NCBI RefSeq assembly: GCF_050219315.1
Contig: NZ_CP116939.1
Span: forward strand, 1,674,001-1,738,000
Direction: 5' to 3'
Origin: Megasphaera_A sueciensis
Lineage (GTDB): Bacteria > Bacillota > Negativicutes > Veillonellales > Megasphaeraceae
DNA length: 64,000 nucleotides
Position numbers and translations under genes: made by a program. Position 1 is the stretch's first letter. Each line of letters begins with the position of its first letter. A model generated the notes under the pieces. That model did not search any database. It saw only the letters and a program-made list of their open reading frames with translations, and was not told the origin of the DNA. Positions 11,778 through 20,271 of this stretch are shown one piece after another.

Positions 11778-12713
11778 ATGAACAGCATAACACAAGATGT
11801 AAAATATCGTCTATCTATTCTTTCCTATGCAACAAAGCATGGTGTCACAAAAACTGCCATAAAATATCGTACGAATCGCCAGTTTATCTATCGCTTGCAA
11901 TGGCGCTATGAGGGTACCCCGGCATCGTTACAGCCTCGATCCAGACGTCCCCACCATCATCCCAATCAACACACTTCTCAAGAGATGACACTGATTCAGA
12001 ACATGCGACGACGAAATCCCCATGCCGGACTGGTCGTGTTTTGGGTCAAACTGAGAAAGCGTGGTTACACACGTTCCATCACGGGCCTGTATCGCTGTCT
12101 GAGGCGTATCGGACTGAAACGGAAATCGATACCTAACCCCAAATACATCCCCAAGCCCTATCAACAAGCGCTGTTCCCTGGAGAAAAAGTACAGATCGAC
12201 GTAAAAGTCGTTCCTTCTGCCTGTATCGTGGGGCAGGCGGATGCACGGGGTGAAAAGATGTACCAGTACACCGCTATGGATGAATGTACCCGTGTTCGCT
12301 ATTGGGAAGCGTTTCAGGAACAGAGTACCTATTCCTCTACTGTGTTTCTCCAACATCTTGTCAGAAAATGTAAGTTCCCTATTCACAAAATTCAAACCGA
12401 TAACGGATTTGAATTTACGAATCGATTTGGTCCAAGCAAACTGGAAAAATTAACTTTATTTGAACAGCAGTTAGCAGCGTATGGCATTGTACATCAAAAA
12501 ATCCGTCCCTATACACCAAGACATAACGGAAAGGTAGAACGATCTCACCGAAAAGATAACGAGTATTTCTATGCGAATCATCGCTTTTATTCCTTTGAAG
12601 ATTTCAAAAAACAGTTGGCTGTCCGTAATAGAGAATACAATAATTTTCCTATGCGTCCTCTGGCTTGGAAATCTCCTAACGAAGTCCTTCGTTCTTTTCT
12701 TGCTACTGTGTAA
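11778..12713 (+). CDS. DDE transposase of IS copy 1
   Basis: A 311-aa transposase. Residues 1-60 contain a helix-turn-helix (HGVTKTAIKYRTNRQFIYRL) followed by a basic stretch. An rve-type integrase core follows with probable catalytic D141 (QIDVKVV), D208 (QTDNGFEF) and E254 (GKVERSHRKD); the D208-E254 distance is 45 residues, longer than the usual 35. AAAGGGAG precedes the ATG. It is intact and nearly identical to copy 3; only the last few residues differ (FLATV versus FLSAM). Confidence 0.95.
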   Translation: MNSITQDVKYRLSILSYATKHGVTKTAIKYRTNRQFIYRLQWRYEGTPASLQPRSRRPHHHPNQHTSQEMTLIQNMRRRNPHAGLVVFWVKLRKRGYTRSITGLYRCLRRIGLKRKSIPNPKYIPKPYQQALFPGEKVQIDVKVVPSACIVGQADARGEKMYQYTAMDECTRVRYWEAFQEQSTYSSTVFLQHLVRKCKFPIHKIQTDNGFEFTNRFGPSKLEKLTLFEQQLAAYGIVHQKIRPYTPRHNGKVERSHRKDNEYFYANHRFYSFEDFKKQLAVRNREYNNFPMRPLAWKSPNEVLRSFLATV

Positions 12714-12793
12714 CATATGTTTGACAAACCTACACTTTTTTTATCAGCCTTGATGGAGCCTCGTTTCCTTGCCCTCATCGCGACGACTTGATT

Positions 12794-12822
12794 AGTATAT
12801 CATTCGAAATGCATATCGTCAA
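12794..12822 (-). promoter_or_regulatory. rrn promoter P1 (distal), cut off from rrn by the IS
   Basis: Minus-strand TTGACG (12822-12817), 17-nt spacer, TATACT (12799-12794), followed by AATCAAG much as P2 is followed by AATTAAG. It faces the rRNA genes. Without the IS and one repeat copy, P1 and P2 would lie about 95 nt apart, a usual tandem rrn arrangement. Confidence 0.8.
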
Positions 12823-12886
12823 GAGGTTATGTGAAAAAAATATTTATTTTCTTCTATATATTTATTATCATCACTTTTTCTTTTTA

Positions 12887-12915
12887 TTGTTTTCATTATT
12901 GTATTTATGTATAAT
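12887..12915 (+). promoter_or_regulatory. Promoter of the binding-protein gene
   Basis: TTGTTT (12887-12892), 17-nt spacer, TATAAT (12910-12915) in very A/T-rich DNA, about 45 nt before the start codon. Confidence 0.6.
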
Positions 12916-12962
12916 ATTAATATCTTACATATTTACAAATTATATTTTAGGAGATGTTTGAA

Positions 12963-13751
12963 ATGAACAAAAAATGTATCGCTTTTGTCGCTGCATCTAT
13001 GGCGGCTGTGACAATGATTGCAGGCTGCGGTTCTTCAACGGGTGATAAAAAAGATGGCGCACCGAACGAAAGAACTTTTGTTGTCGGCACGGAACCGACA
13101 TTCCCGCCATTTGAATTTACACAGGATGATAAGTATGTAGGTTTTGACATGGATTTTTCCCAAGCCATTGCCGACAAAATGGGACGGAAACTTGAAATCA
13201 AAAGTATGGGCTTTGATGCATTGATTCCGGCTTTAAAAAGCGGCCAAATCGATATGATTGCTGCCGGTATGGATGCTACTCCGGAACGTAAGAAACAAGT
13301 ACTGTTCACAGATGTATATTTCCGCGGCGGCTATGTTATTGTTGTACGTAAAGATAACACGGACATTACTGGTTGGGACTCTTTAGCTGGGAAAACGGTG
13401 GGAGCACAAGTAGGTACTAAACCTGTGGATATAGCTCAGAATAAAGGTGCCAATGTAAAACAGTACGATGCTAACAGCCAAGGATGGATGGAACTGGGAA
13501 GCAAAAGCTGTGATGCTGTTGTCATTGATAATGCCGTTGCCATGTATTATCTATCCCAAGGGGGTGATAAAGATTTGAAAATAGTAGGCGAGCCTATTAT
13601 TTCGACTGGTTCCGCACTTGCTATCAGTAAAGATCATCCAGAAACATTAGAAGCTGTTAACAAAGCTGTTGCTGAATTGAAAAAAGACGGAACATATGCT
13701 AAATTATATAAAAAATGGTTCGGTCAAGAACCACCAAAGGATGCTAATTAA
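12963..13751 (+). CDS. Amino acid ABC transporter substrate-binding lipoprotein
   Basis: Periplasmic SBP_bac_3 (cluster 3) receptor for a polar amino acid, GlnH/FliY-like. It is 262 aa from the ATG at 12963, which is properly spaced from TTAGGAG; the ATG at 12954 touches that site and is less likely. It has a lipoprotein signal (residues 1-22, lipobox IAGC). The first lobe TEPTFPPFEFTQDDKYVGFDMDF is characteristic. The second lobe has GKTVGAQVGT. No permease or ATPase gene follows; the next gene overlaps it by one base (TAATG). It must borrow a transporter encoded elsewhere, or act in sensing. Confidence 0.9.
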   Translation: MNKKCIAFVAASMAAVTMIAGCGSSTGDKKDGAPNERTFVVGTEPTFPPFEFTQDDKYVGFDMDFSQAIADKMGRKLEIKSMGFDALIPALKSGQIDMIAAGMDATPERKKQVLFTDVYFRGGYVIVVRKDNTDITGWDSLAGKTVGAQVGTKPVDIAQNKGANVKQYDANSQGWMELGSKSCDAVVIDNAVAMYYLSQGGDKDLKIVGEPIISTGSALAISKDHPETLEAVNKAVAELKKDGTYAKLYKKWFGQEPPKDAN

Positions 13752-14386
13752 TGTACAAAGCCTATGTGTTTGATTTTGATTACACATTAGTAAATTCCGA
13801 ACAAGGCATTGTTATGTGCTTCGAAATGTTATTGGAAGCGGAAGGATTTCCATCTGTCTCCCGTAAAAAAATTTGTCAAACGATCGGGAAATCTATGCCG
13901 GAGTCTATGAGCATTATAACAGGTATAACGGATAAGTCCCATATTTTAGAATTATGCCGGTTATACAAAATTCGATATTCCGATAAATACATGACTCCAA
14001 ATACTTATTTATTTCCTGATACCCGAAGCACGTTGGAAAAACTCAAGAATCAAGGCGCACTATGTGGAATCGTATCAACAAAAACACGGCATCGCATTAA
14101 TCAAACAATAGAAATGGAACATCTGGAACAGTTAATTGATTTTGTCATTGGCATCGAAGATGTAGATCTTCCAAAACCAGCACCGTACGGTCTCAAATTA
14201 GTGCAAAAACGGTACAATCTTTCTCCGCAAGATATATTATATATCGGAGATAGCCTTATCGATGCACAGACGGCTCAAAACAGTCAGGTTGATTTTACCG
14301 GCATTACAACGGGTACTACAACGGCTGCTGATTTTGAATCATATCCATTTGTCCGTATTATAAAAAAATTAAGCGAGCTTGTTTAA
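13751..14386 (+). CDS. HAD hydrolase, phosphoglycolate phosphatase-like
   Basis: A 211-aa HAD subfamily IA phosphatase. Motif I is DFDYTLVNSE with D8 nucleophile and D10. It has a helical cap (about 15-85), motif II around VSTKTRH, the conserved Lys in KPAPYGL and motif IV GDSLIDAQTA. It resembles Gph/PpaX enzymes, but the substrate cannot be deduced. It is translationally coupled to the binding-protein gene and ends at a strong terminator. Confidence 0.88.
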   Translation: MYKAYVFDFDYTLVNSEQGIVMCFEMLLEAEGFPSVSRKKICQTIGKSMPESMSIITGITDKSHILELCRLYKIRYSDKYMTPNTYLFPDTRSTLEKLKNQGALCGIVSTKTRHRINQTIEMEHLEQLIDFVIGIEDVDLPKPAPYGLKLVQKRYNLSPQDILYIGDSLIDAQTAQNSQVDFTGITTGTTTAADFESYPFVRIIKKLSELV

Positions 14387-14401
14387 AAAGACACACCCTG
14401 C

Positions 14402-14449
14402 AAAAAATGAGTTGCTGCACATGTAATACGTGCAGCAACTCATTTTTTA
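14402..14449. terminator. Bidirectional terminator
   Basis: Perfect 14-bp arms (ATGAGTTGCTGCAC at 14407-14420 and its complement at 14430-14443) flanked by A6 and T6 tracts, between convergent genes. Confidence 0.92.
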
Positions 14450-15784
14450 ATTTATCCCGGTATTTGATTCTCCTGCATGAGTATTCTTATCCGTAAGAGA
14501 GGTAGATGTTTCTGCCGAAGCAATCTGTACATCTATATGCTCTGTCTTCACTGTATCTTTTTCACTTTTATCTTTTTTCTTATACCCAGAAGTTAACGAT
14601 TCATTGACGTCTGCATGCTTTGGAACTATCTGCTGCTGTTTCTGCCGTAATCTATCTGCATTTACCTGATCTATAAATTGTTGCACTGTATTATCGGGAA
14701 CAATAATAAGACGAACGGGCAAATTGGCAGCTCCGGGAGGCATCAAGTGAATATTTACATCTGTTCCTGCGTCAAAAGAGTCAATATATTGCATGGCATC
14801 AGCATCATTACCACCCATACTGTATACGCCAGCCGGCGGCACTTCCACCAATTTACAATTATTACGATACAGCATTTCCACAACGCCGGCATATTCTCCG
14901 CCTTGCGGATTAAAATATACATGTATTTTTCCTTTTCCTTTTGTTTTTAAATTAATATTGTAATCTACACCATAATTACCAACGTTTTCAGAATTTCGAT
15001 TATCAATAATATCTTTTCCCTTCACAAAGCGGTCTACACGCCCATCAGCTACGGTTATATAGCGGATTCCCTCGCTTGGCAAATAAGGGGTTACTAACCC
15101 TAGTTCTCGATTCATACCATGAAAACTACCTCTCAATTTCACAGCATCACTCTCTAAATAGCGACATTTCTTGACAAAATTGACCGGATCAGCATCATAC
15201 GGCATAATAACTGTAAAAATCTGCATCATGTCAGATAATGTCATATCTACAATTCCAGAATACAAAGCTTCCGGCTGAATCGCAACAGCATTGATCCGTT
15301 GACCAATAACTGCATAGGATAGAGGCGGAACTTGTATCTTATTACTGGTTGGCACCATTTCATAGTACATCAAAGATAGTTCTTTCCCAACACGGTAGTA
15401 TTCATCACTGGGCCAGGAAAACTGATAGCGATTCACGTATATCATTGCCGCTTTATCTGATGGATTATATGCCATGACCGCAATTTTTCGAGGTCCGTTC
15501 ATTTGGTTCACATGGTAAAAATAAACACGACAATCGCCTTTCATCAAATCCGTATAAAGAACACCATCTTCCGTCGCATATTCTGGACTATCCGATAAAA
15601 GCAATGTGCCTGTTTCTTTAGGCACTGTCATTACAGCAGGCAACATGGGTGAATGAATAATTTGAAGCATGACATCTCTGTCATCCGGGCCTGCGAATAC
15701 CATTGATGCCGATACAAAAAACGGCATAACCGCAGCTATACTTATTACAGTAAATTTAACAATTTTCTTAATTTTCATTTTCAC
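14447..15784 (-). CDS. Secreted protein of unknown function
   Basis: 445 aa. The N-terminus is a signal peptide (basic start, hydrophobic VKFTVISIAAVMPFFVSASMVFA, likely cleaved near residue 31). The mature part is beta-rich (PRKIAVMAYNPSDKAAMIYVNRYQF, GKGKIHVYFNPQGGEYAGVVEM), suggesting a beta-sandwich. The last 80 residues are low-complexity and charged. I do not recognise a family. The start is GTG at 15784 (GAGGG 5 nt upstream) or ATG at 15778. The GTG start overlaps the end of whiA by 17 nt, so it is probably the last gene of the whiA operon. Confidence 0.7.
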   Translation of the reverse strand: MKMKIKKIVKFTVISIAAVMPFFVSASMVFAGPDDRDVMLQIIHSPMLPAVMTVPKETGTLLLSDSPEYATEDGVLYTDLMKGDCRVYFYHVNQMNGPRKIAVMAYNPSDKAAMIYVNRYQFSWPSDEYYRVGKELSLMYYEMVPTSNKIQVPPLSYAVIGQRINAVAIQPEALYSGIVDMTLSDMMQIFTVIMPYDADPVNFVKKCRYLESDAVKLRGSFHGMNRELGLVTPYLPSEGIRYITVADGRVDRFVKGKDIIDNRNSENVGNYGVDYNINLKTKGKGKIHVYFNPQGGEYAGVVEMLYRNNCKLVEVPPAGVYSMGGNDADAMQYIDSFDAGTDVNIHLMPPGAANLPVRLIIVPDNTVQQFIDQVNADRLRQKQQQIVPKHADVNESLTSGYKKKDKSEKDTVKTEHIDVQIASAETSTSLTDKNTHAGESNTGIN

Positions 15785-16712
15785 GTTGTCCCTCTATATT
15801 TTTAGCTATATCAGCAATTTTTTTAAACCGATGCATAAGTCCCGGTTTAGTTAATCCAGAAAACTCTGCCAATTCACTCAATGACGATTCCGGATGATCA
15901 AGCCGCAACTTTGCTGCTTCCTGCAGTTTCATAGTCATCCGATCATATAATCCCGCTTCTTCGATAGTATAAATATATTGAATCTGTCGAATGGCAGCAT
16001 CTACGGTCTTTTGCAGATTGGCCGTTTCACAATTAACAATACGATTCACATTATTTCGCATGTCTTTAAGTACTCGAACACTTTCAAACTTCATATAAGC
16101 TTGATTCGCTCCGATATATTGCAAAAAAGAAGAAACTCCATTTCCTTCTTTTAAATAGACGAGATATTCACCCTTTCGGTCCGTAATTTTAGCGGGTAAT
16201 TGAAAATGTCGCATAATTTTGAGAATTCGCTTGGCAAAAATTTCATTACCTGTAACTAATTCCAAGTGATAATCTCCCTTTGGCTGATTTACCGAACCGC
16301 CTCCTAAAAAAGCCCCTCTTAAAAAAGCACGCCGGCAATCCACTTTTTTAAGCTGCAAATTATGAAATTCTCCAGCATGAGGAAACAAAGATAGTTCTTC
16401 GAGAATATGCGTACTTTCATGTGAAGGAATGACACGCAGGATATAAATATTTTTTTTCCGTAGTTTCAGCCCCTGACGCACAAGTACTTCCGGACGGATT
16501 GAAAAAATACGCATCCACATAGATAATGCCTTACGTGCCACAGCATTATTGGATGTACTAAATTCTATGCCAGCCGTTTGTTTAGGACCCAAAATAATAG
16601 AGCCGCCCATACAAAGCAGTGCCGCTAACTCCGCATATCGGCAGGCAGCATTTTCTGGTTTATAATGGGCAGCTTCATTCTTCACTTCTTCTGCAAAAGA
16701 CACGAATGTCAC
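15768..16712 (-). CDS. whiA: Sporulation/cell-division regulator WhiA
   Basis: DNA-binding protein with a degenerate LAGLIDADG homing-endonuclease fold (about residues 10-210) and a C-terminal helix-turn-helix (about 245-305, SLSELAEFSGLTKPGLMHRFKKI). It is 314 aa, normal for Firmicute WhiA. In Bacillus it affects division and chromosome segregation. The GTG start overlaps the yvcK stop as GTGA. The order rapZ-yvcK-whiA is conserved across Firmicutes, which supports the call. Confidence 0.95.
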   Translation of the reverse strand: MTFVSFAEEVKNEAAHYKPENAACRYAELAALLCMGGSIILGPKQTAGIEFSTSNNAVARKALSMWMRIFSIRPEVLVRQGLKLRKKNIYILRVIPSHESTHILEELSLFPHAGEFHNLQLKKVDCRRAFLRGAFLGGGSVNQPKGDYHLELVTGNEIFAKRILKIMRHFQLPAKITDRKGEYLVYLKEGNGVSSFLQYIGANQAYMKFESVRVLKDMRNNVNRIVNCETANLQKTVDAAIRQIQYIYTIEEAGLYDRMTMKLQEAAKLRLDHPESSLSELAEFSGLTKPGLMHRFKKIADIAKNIEGQRENEN

Positions 16713-18061
16713 CCTTTCGTGTGTGTCATATTATACCGTTTTAAATAATAACGCAATATTTCCGGCGACAAATCAGTTCGCAGCGCATTAATTAAATCAA
16801 ATAGCATATTCGCTAACTTTTTTGCATCATGAGTTGCTCCCGTTTTTTTGTCTACCAAATCAGAAAGAATCAACGTAGCTCCGGTAGCTTCAATTTGTTT
16901 TTTATCAATTTTTACCGGATAGGCTCCGACCAATGCATAGTGTTGCAAAATATCCGGTTCAATCATACCATTATTAGCAAGGACAAAATCGATAATATTA
17001 GCACCGGCATGCTGATTAATAGCTTTAAGATGATCTGCAACAGAATATCCATCTGTTTCACCTGGCTGCGTCATAACATTACAAATATATATTTTTTTAG
17101 CATTACTATTGCGAACGGCAGCGGCAATATCAGGAACCAGTAAATTAGGCATAATGCTCGTATAGAGACTTCCCGGTCCCAAAACAATGGCATCTGCCTT
17201 TATAATCGCCTCTACCGCAGATTGTATAGCACGCGGATGTTCCGGCGTCGTAAAAACACGCTTGATTTTACCATGTACGTCTGGAATTCGTGATTCCCCT
17301 TGTACGATTGTACCATCGGCCATTTCTGCATTAAGCAGAATTTTATCTGCCGAAGACGGAATAACTTTGCCGCGTACCTTCAAAATTTTACTGGAAGCAT
17401 CTAGTGCCCCCTCGACATCACCCAAAACTTCAATCAGTGCTGCAATAAATAAATTTCCAACACTATGCCCGTTTAATTCCCCTGAACCGCCAAAACGATG
17501 AGCAAACAGTTTTTCCATCAAGCCTTCTTTATCGGCTAACGCCACCAAACAATTCCGCAAATCTCCAGGAGCAATAATATCAAGATCCTGTCGAATTCGT
17601 CCCGATGAACCGCCATCATCAGCAACGGTTACAACAGCTGTTAAATTATATGTTTTTGTCTTTAACCCACGCAGCATGATAGATAATCCCGTACCACCAC
17701 CAATGACAACAACTTTAGGTCCTTTGGACAATTTCATATTAGAAAGAATCAAGTCGCTGATATTTTCAGATTCATTCGGCATAATAGCATCCAACATCGT
17801 ACGGATAAGACGCCGTGTTGCCCAGCCCATAACAAATACTCCAATAATCAGCCAGATAATGCCAACTGTAGCCAGCACTGTATAGTTATAATGCCCCGTT
17901 GCTTCATATAGCATCCGGAAAGCCCATTCTTCAATTTGTCCAAGCCACTGATAATTAAATGTAAGGACGAGACCAAAACTGGTAGCCATCATACCCAGAC
18001 CAAATAAAAACAACCATCGTTTTATATGAAGACCCGGATGCAACCATCTAAATAATCGCAT
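16709..18061 (-). CDS. yvcK: Gluconeogenesis factor / CofD-like protein
   Basis: 450 aa. Two transmembrane segments (about 18-36 and 60-80) precede a CofD-like Rossmann domain starting with VVVIGGGTGLSIMLRGLK near residue 118. Then come ADDGGSSGRIR and GDLRNCLVAL, which bind UDP-sugar in the family. YvcK is needed for growth on gluconeogenic carbon and for envelope integrity in Bacillus. The anchored N-terminus is a variant; many homologues lack it. ATG 18061 follows GGAGGTG; a TTG one codon earlier is less likely. Confidence 0.93.
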   Translation of the reverse strand: MRLFRWLHPGLHIKRWLFLFGLGMMATSFGLVLTFNYQWLGQIEEWAFRMLYEATGHYNYTVLATVGIIWLIIGVFVMGWATRRLIRTMLDAIMPNESENISDLILSNMKLSKGPKVVVIGGGTGLSIMLRGLKTKTYNLTAVVTVADDGGSSGRIRQDLDIIAPGDLRNCLVALADKEGLMEKLFAHRFGGSGELNGHSVGNLFIAALIEVLGDVEGALDASSKILKVRGKVIPSSADKILLNAEMADGTIVQGESRIPDVHGKIKRVFTTPEHPRAIQSAVEAIIKADAIVLGPGSLYTSIMPNLLVPDIAAAVRNSNAKKIYICNVMTQPGETDGYSVADHLKAINQHAGANIIDFVLANNGMIEPDILQHYALVGAYPVKIDKKQIEATGATLILSDLVDKKTGATHDAKKLANMLFDLINALRTDLSPEILRYYLKRYNMTHTKG

Positions 18062-18075
18062 CAATTACACCTCCA

Positions 18076-18978
18076 TCAAAGCTTCTCATCATCAGATACG
18101 TCTTCCTCTACATCATTTTTTTCAATATCACGATGCTCAATCGCAACATCCATACCGTTTTTCTTTAAATGACGGTACATGGCTTCTGCCATGCAAACAC
18201 TGCGATGCAAACCACCCGTACACCCAACGGCAATAACTAACTGACTTTTTCCTTCTCTTTCATAGTTAGGCAAAAGAAAATCAACCATATCAAACCATTT
18301 ACGCATAAAAGTCTGCGTAATGGGAAATCCTTCAATATAATCACGTACAACAGGCACTCTGCCTGATTTATGTCGATATGCCTCAATATAAAAAGGATTA
18401 GGCAGAAAGCGAACATCTTCTACAATATCGGCATCAATGGGGAGACCATGTTTAAATCCAAAGGAAACAACCATTACCGAAAGGCCCTTTCCCCGTTCAC
18501 TAATAGCAAATTTCTTTTTTAATACTTCCTTAAGCTCACCAGGCTTCATATTTGACGTATCAATGATAAAATCAGCCTCTTTGCGAAGTTCTGCAAGCTT
18601 AAGGCGTTCTTCAGCTATTCCTTGACTAATTCTATTATGCGGAGCCAGTGGATGCACCCGTCTCGTTTCCTTATAACGGCGTACCAATACCCTATCATTC
18701 GCTTCAAGAAACACTATTTCATAAGACACACCTTGTTCTTTCAACTCTTTTAGCGACTGACTCATCGCATCAAAAAATTGTCCGCCGCGAATATCGGCAA
18801 CGAGAGCTACATGTCGCACTCTTTCTCCGCCTTGTATACACAGTTCAGCAAACTTTGGAATAAGAACAGGCGGTATATTATCGATGCAAAAATATCCAAT
18901 ATCTTCCAGTACTTGTACTACATGTGTCTTACCCGCACCGGACATTCCGGTCACAATAATAAGGTGAAACTGCTCCAT
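18076..18978 (-). CDS. rapZ: RNase adapter / nucleotide-binding protein RapZ (YvcJ)
   Basis: 300 aa from the ATG at 18978, which has AAAGGAGG at ideal spacing; the longer frame to 19041 lacks such a site. The Walker A motif GMSGAGKTH is at residues 10-18. A P-loop domain is followed by the C-terminal RapZ domain (SFGFKHG, DVRFLPNPF, AVGCTGGLHRSVCMAEA), which holds the regulatory ligand pocket. It binds GTP/ATP in YvcJ homologues. Operon with yvcK and whiA downstream. Confidence 0.94.
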   Translation of the reverse strand: MEQFHLIIVTGMSGAGKTHVVQVLEDIGYFCIDNIPPVLIPKFAELCIQGGERVRHVALVADIRGGQFFDAMSQSLKELKEQGVSYEIVFLEANDRVLVRRYKETRRVHPLAPHNRISQGIAEERLKLAELRKEADFIIDTSNMKPGELKEVLKKKFAISERGKGLSVMVVSFGFKHGLPIDADIVEDVRFLPNPFYIEAYRHKSGRVPVVRDYIEGFPITQTFMRKWFDMVDFLLPNYEREGKSQLVIAVGCTGGLHRSVCMAEAMYRHLKKNGMDVAIEHRDIEKNDVEEDVSDDEKL

Positions 18979-18997
18979 AGTTGCCTCCTTTATACTA

Positions 18998-19798
18998 TCA
19001 CAAAATAAATTTCTCGATAGCGGCAGCAACGCCGTCATCATTATTGGAGGTAGTCACAAAATCAGCCGCCTGCCGTATTTCATTTTCAGCATTGGCTACA
19101 GCAACAGAAAAACCTGCTCTTTCCAGCATAGCTATATCGTTTTGAGAATTGCCAATAGCCATAACATTTTCCGGCCGAACGTGAAATATGCTGCATAATT
19201 GACAAAGACCAGTTCCTTTGCTGATTCCTTTATGTACGATTTCCAACATCGTTTCTTTTGACCGCATTAATTTAAATACGCCGGGCATCGCTTGCTCTAT
19301 TTCTTCTTTTATTTGATCCAATTCATGTTGCGTACCATGAACCAACATTTTAGAAGGACTTCCTTCTGGATGATAAAAGCTTTCCCCTGCTATGAGAGCT
19401 TTTGTTCCTGTAATATTTTCATAATTTTCAATATAATGGTTATAGTAAGGAACTCGAACTACGTCGTTAATATATGTCTGCAAGAACCATTGTTTTTCTT
19501 TGGCTAACAGCAAAAGTGTATTTGCATCTTGCGAATCAATCGGACAATGATATAAAATTGTTCCCGTATCTACAGTCTGAATTAATGCCCCTGAATAAAG
19601 CATCATGGGTATATCGCCTAATTTTAACTGTTTTCCGTAAGGCTGAGCGGTAGAAAACATACGTCCTGTAGCAATAACAACGGCAACATCTTTTTTACGC
19701 GCCAACCCTATCGTATGGACCGTATGATCAGATACGGTAATATCATCGCGAAGTAACGTATCATCCAAATCAATGGCCACCATTTTTATTTCATTCAT
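18998..19798 (-). CDS. Cof-type HAD-IIB phosphatase
   Basis: 266 aa. HAD motif I IDLDDTLLRDD gives D10 and D12. A C2B cap (about 85-185) is followed by GISKGTGLCQL and motif IV GNSQNDIAMLERAG. It acts on phosphosugars or related small phosphates in the family; the substrate is not predictable. The ATG overlaps the stop of the SLH gene (ATGA), and rapZ follows after 19 nt. Confidence 0.9.
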   Translation of the reverse strand: MNEIKMVAIDLDDTLLRDDITVSDHTVHTIGLARKKDVAVVIATGRMFSTAQPYGKQLKLGDIPMMLYSGALIQTVDTGTILYHCPIDSQDANTLLLLAKEKQWFLQTYINDVVRVPYYNHYIENYENITGTKALIAGESFYHPEGSPSKMLVHGTQHELDQIKEEIEQAMPGVFKLMRSKETMLEIVHKGISKGTGLCQLCSIFHVRPENVMAIGNSQNDIAMLERAGFSVAVANAENEIRQAADFVTTSNNDDGVAAAIEKFIL

Positions 19799-20196
19799 TT
19801 TGTTTTTATCCCCTGTCTCCAGTCAAAAAGCTGTCCTGCCGGCGGTGTATTGTGAGCCGCTGTACTATTCTCTCTATTTACATATGATAACTCTTCTGAA
19901 AAGGAATCCTGCAATTTGTCAATCTCTTCTTTTTGTCCAACCGTCGCTTTCTGGCGATTTTGAATAGCGGCAGCTACCATTTGTACCATTTCATATCGGG
20001 TCAATGAATATGCCGGAGAAAATTTGCTCATATCTGAACCCGTCAACCCTGCTTTTGTCAAGTCATAAACCGCTTTATATTCCCAGCTTGTTCGTTCCAT
20101 CGTATCAAAAGGGTTGGGTGCATATGGATTATATGCCATAACTGATCCCGCCATCATCATCATTAAACTGACCAAAATCACGAGCTTTCGTTTCAT
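19795..20196 (-). CDS. Small secreted SLH-domain protein
   Basis: 133 aa. A signal peptide (KRKLVILVSLMMMMAGSVMA, residues 2-21) precedes one S-layer homology-like domain (about 28-85: DTMERTSWEYKAVYDLTKAG, SPAYSLTRYEMVQMVAAAIQ), then a short coiled, polar tail. In Negativicutes single SLH domains at the N-terminus of outer-membrane proteins bind peptidoglycan; here there is no barrel, so it may be a soluble periplasmic wall-binding protein. The TAGGAGGAAT site and ATG at 20196 are clear. Confidence 0.8.
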   Translation of the reverse strand: MKRKLVILVSLMMMMAGSVMAYNPYAPNPFDTMERTSWEYKAVYDLTKAGLTGSDMSKFSPAYSLTRYEMVQMVAAAIQNRQKATVGQKEEIDKLQDSFSEELSYVNRENSTAAHNTPPAGQLFDWRQGIKTK

Positions 20197-20271
20197 CTTA
20201 TTCCTCCTAAAAAAATATACTCCCTCTCAGGTTTAACCTCTGTCATACCGGAAAGAGAGCATATGTTGGAA

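Larger units (their letters stand above)
11674..12734 (+). mobile_element. Insertion sequence copy 1, IS481-like, 1061 bp
   Basis: A complete element with 26-bp terminal inverted repeats (11674-11699 and 12709-12734). Each repeat is built as TGTAGGTTT, seven variable bases, ATATGTTACA. TGT...ACA ends and a single DDE transposase gene suggest the IS481 group. The flanking duplication of 26 bp is far longer than the roughly 4-15 bp I recall for IS481 and closer to the IS1202 family. The transposase stop codon lies inside the right repeat. The right end also carries an outward TTGACA. The element sits between the two rrn promoters, transcribed divergently from rrn. Confidence 0.95.
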
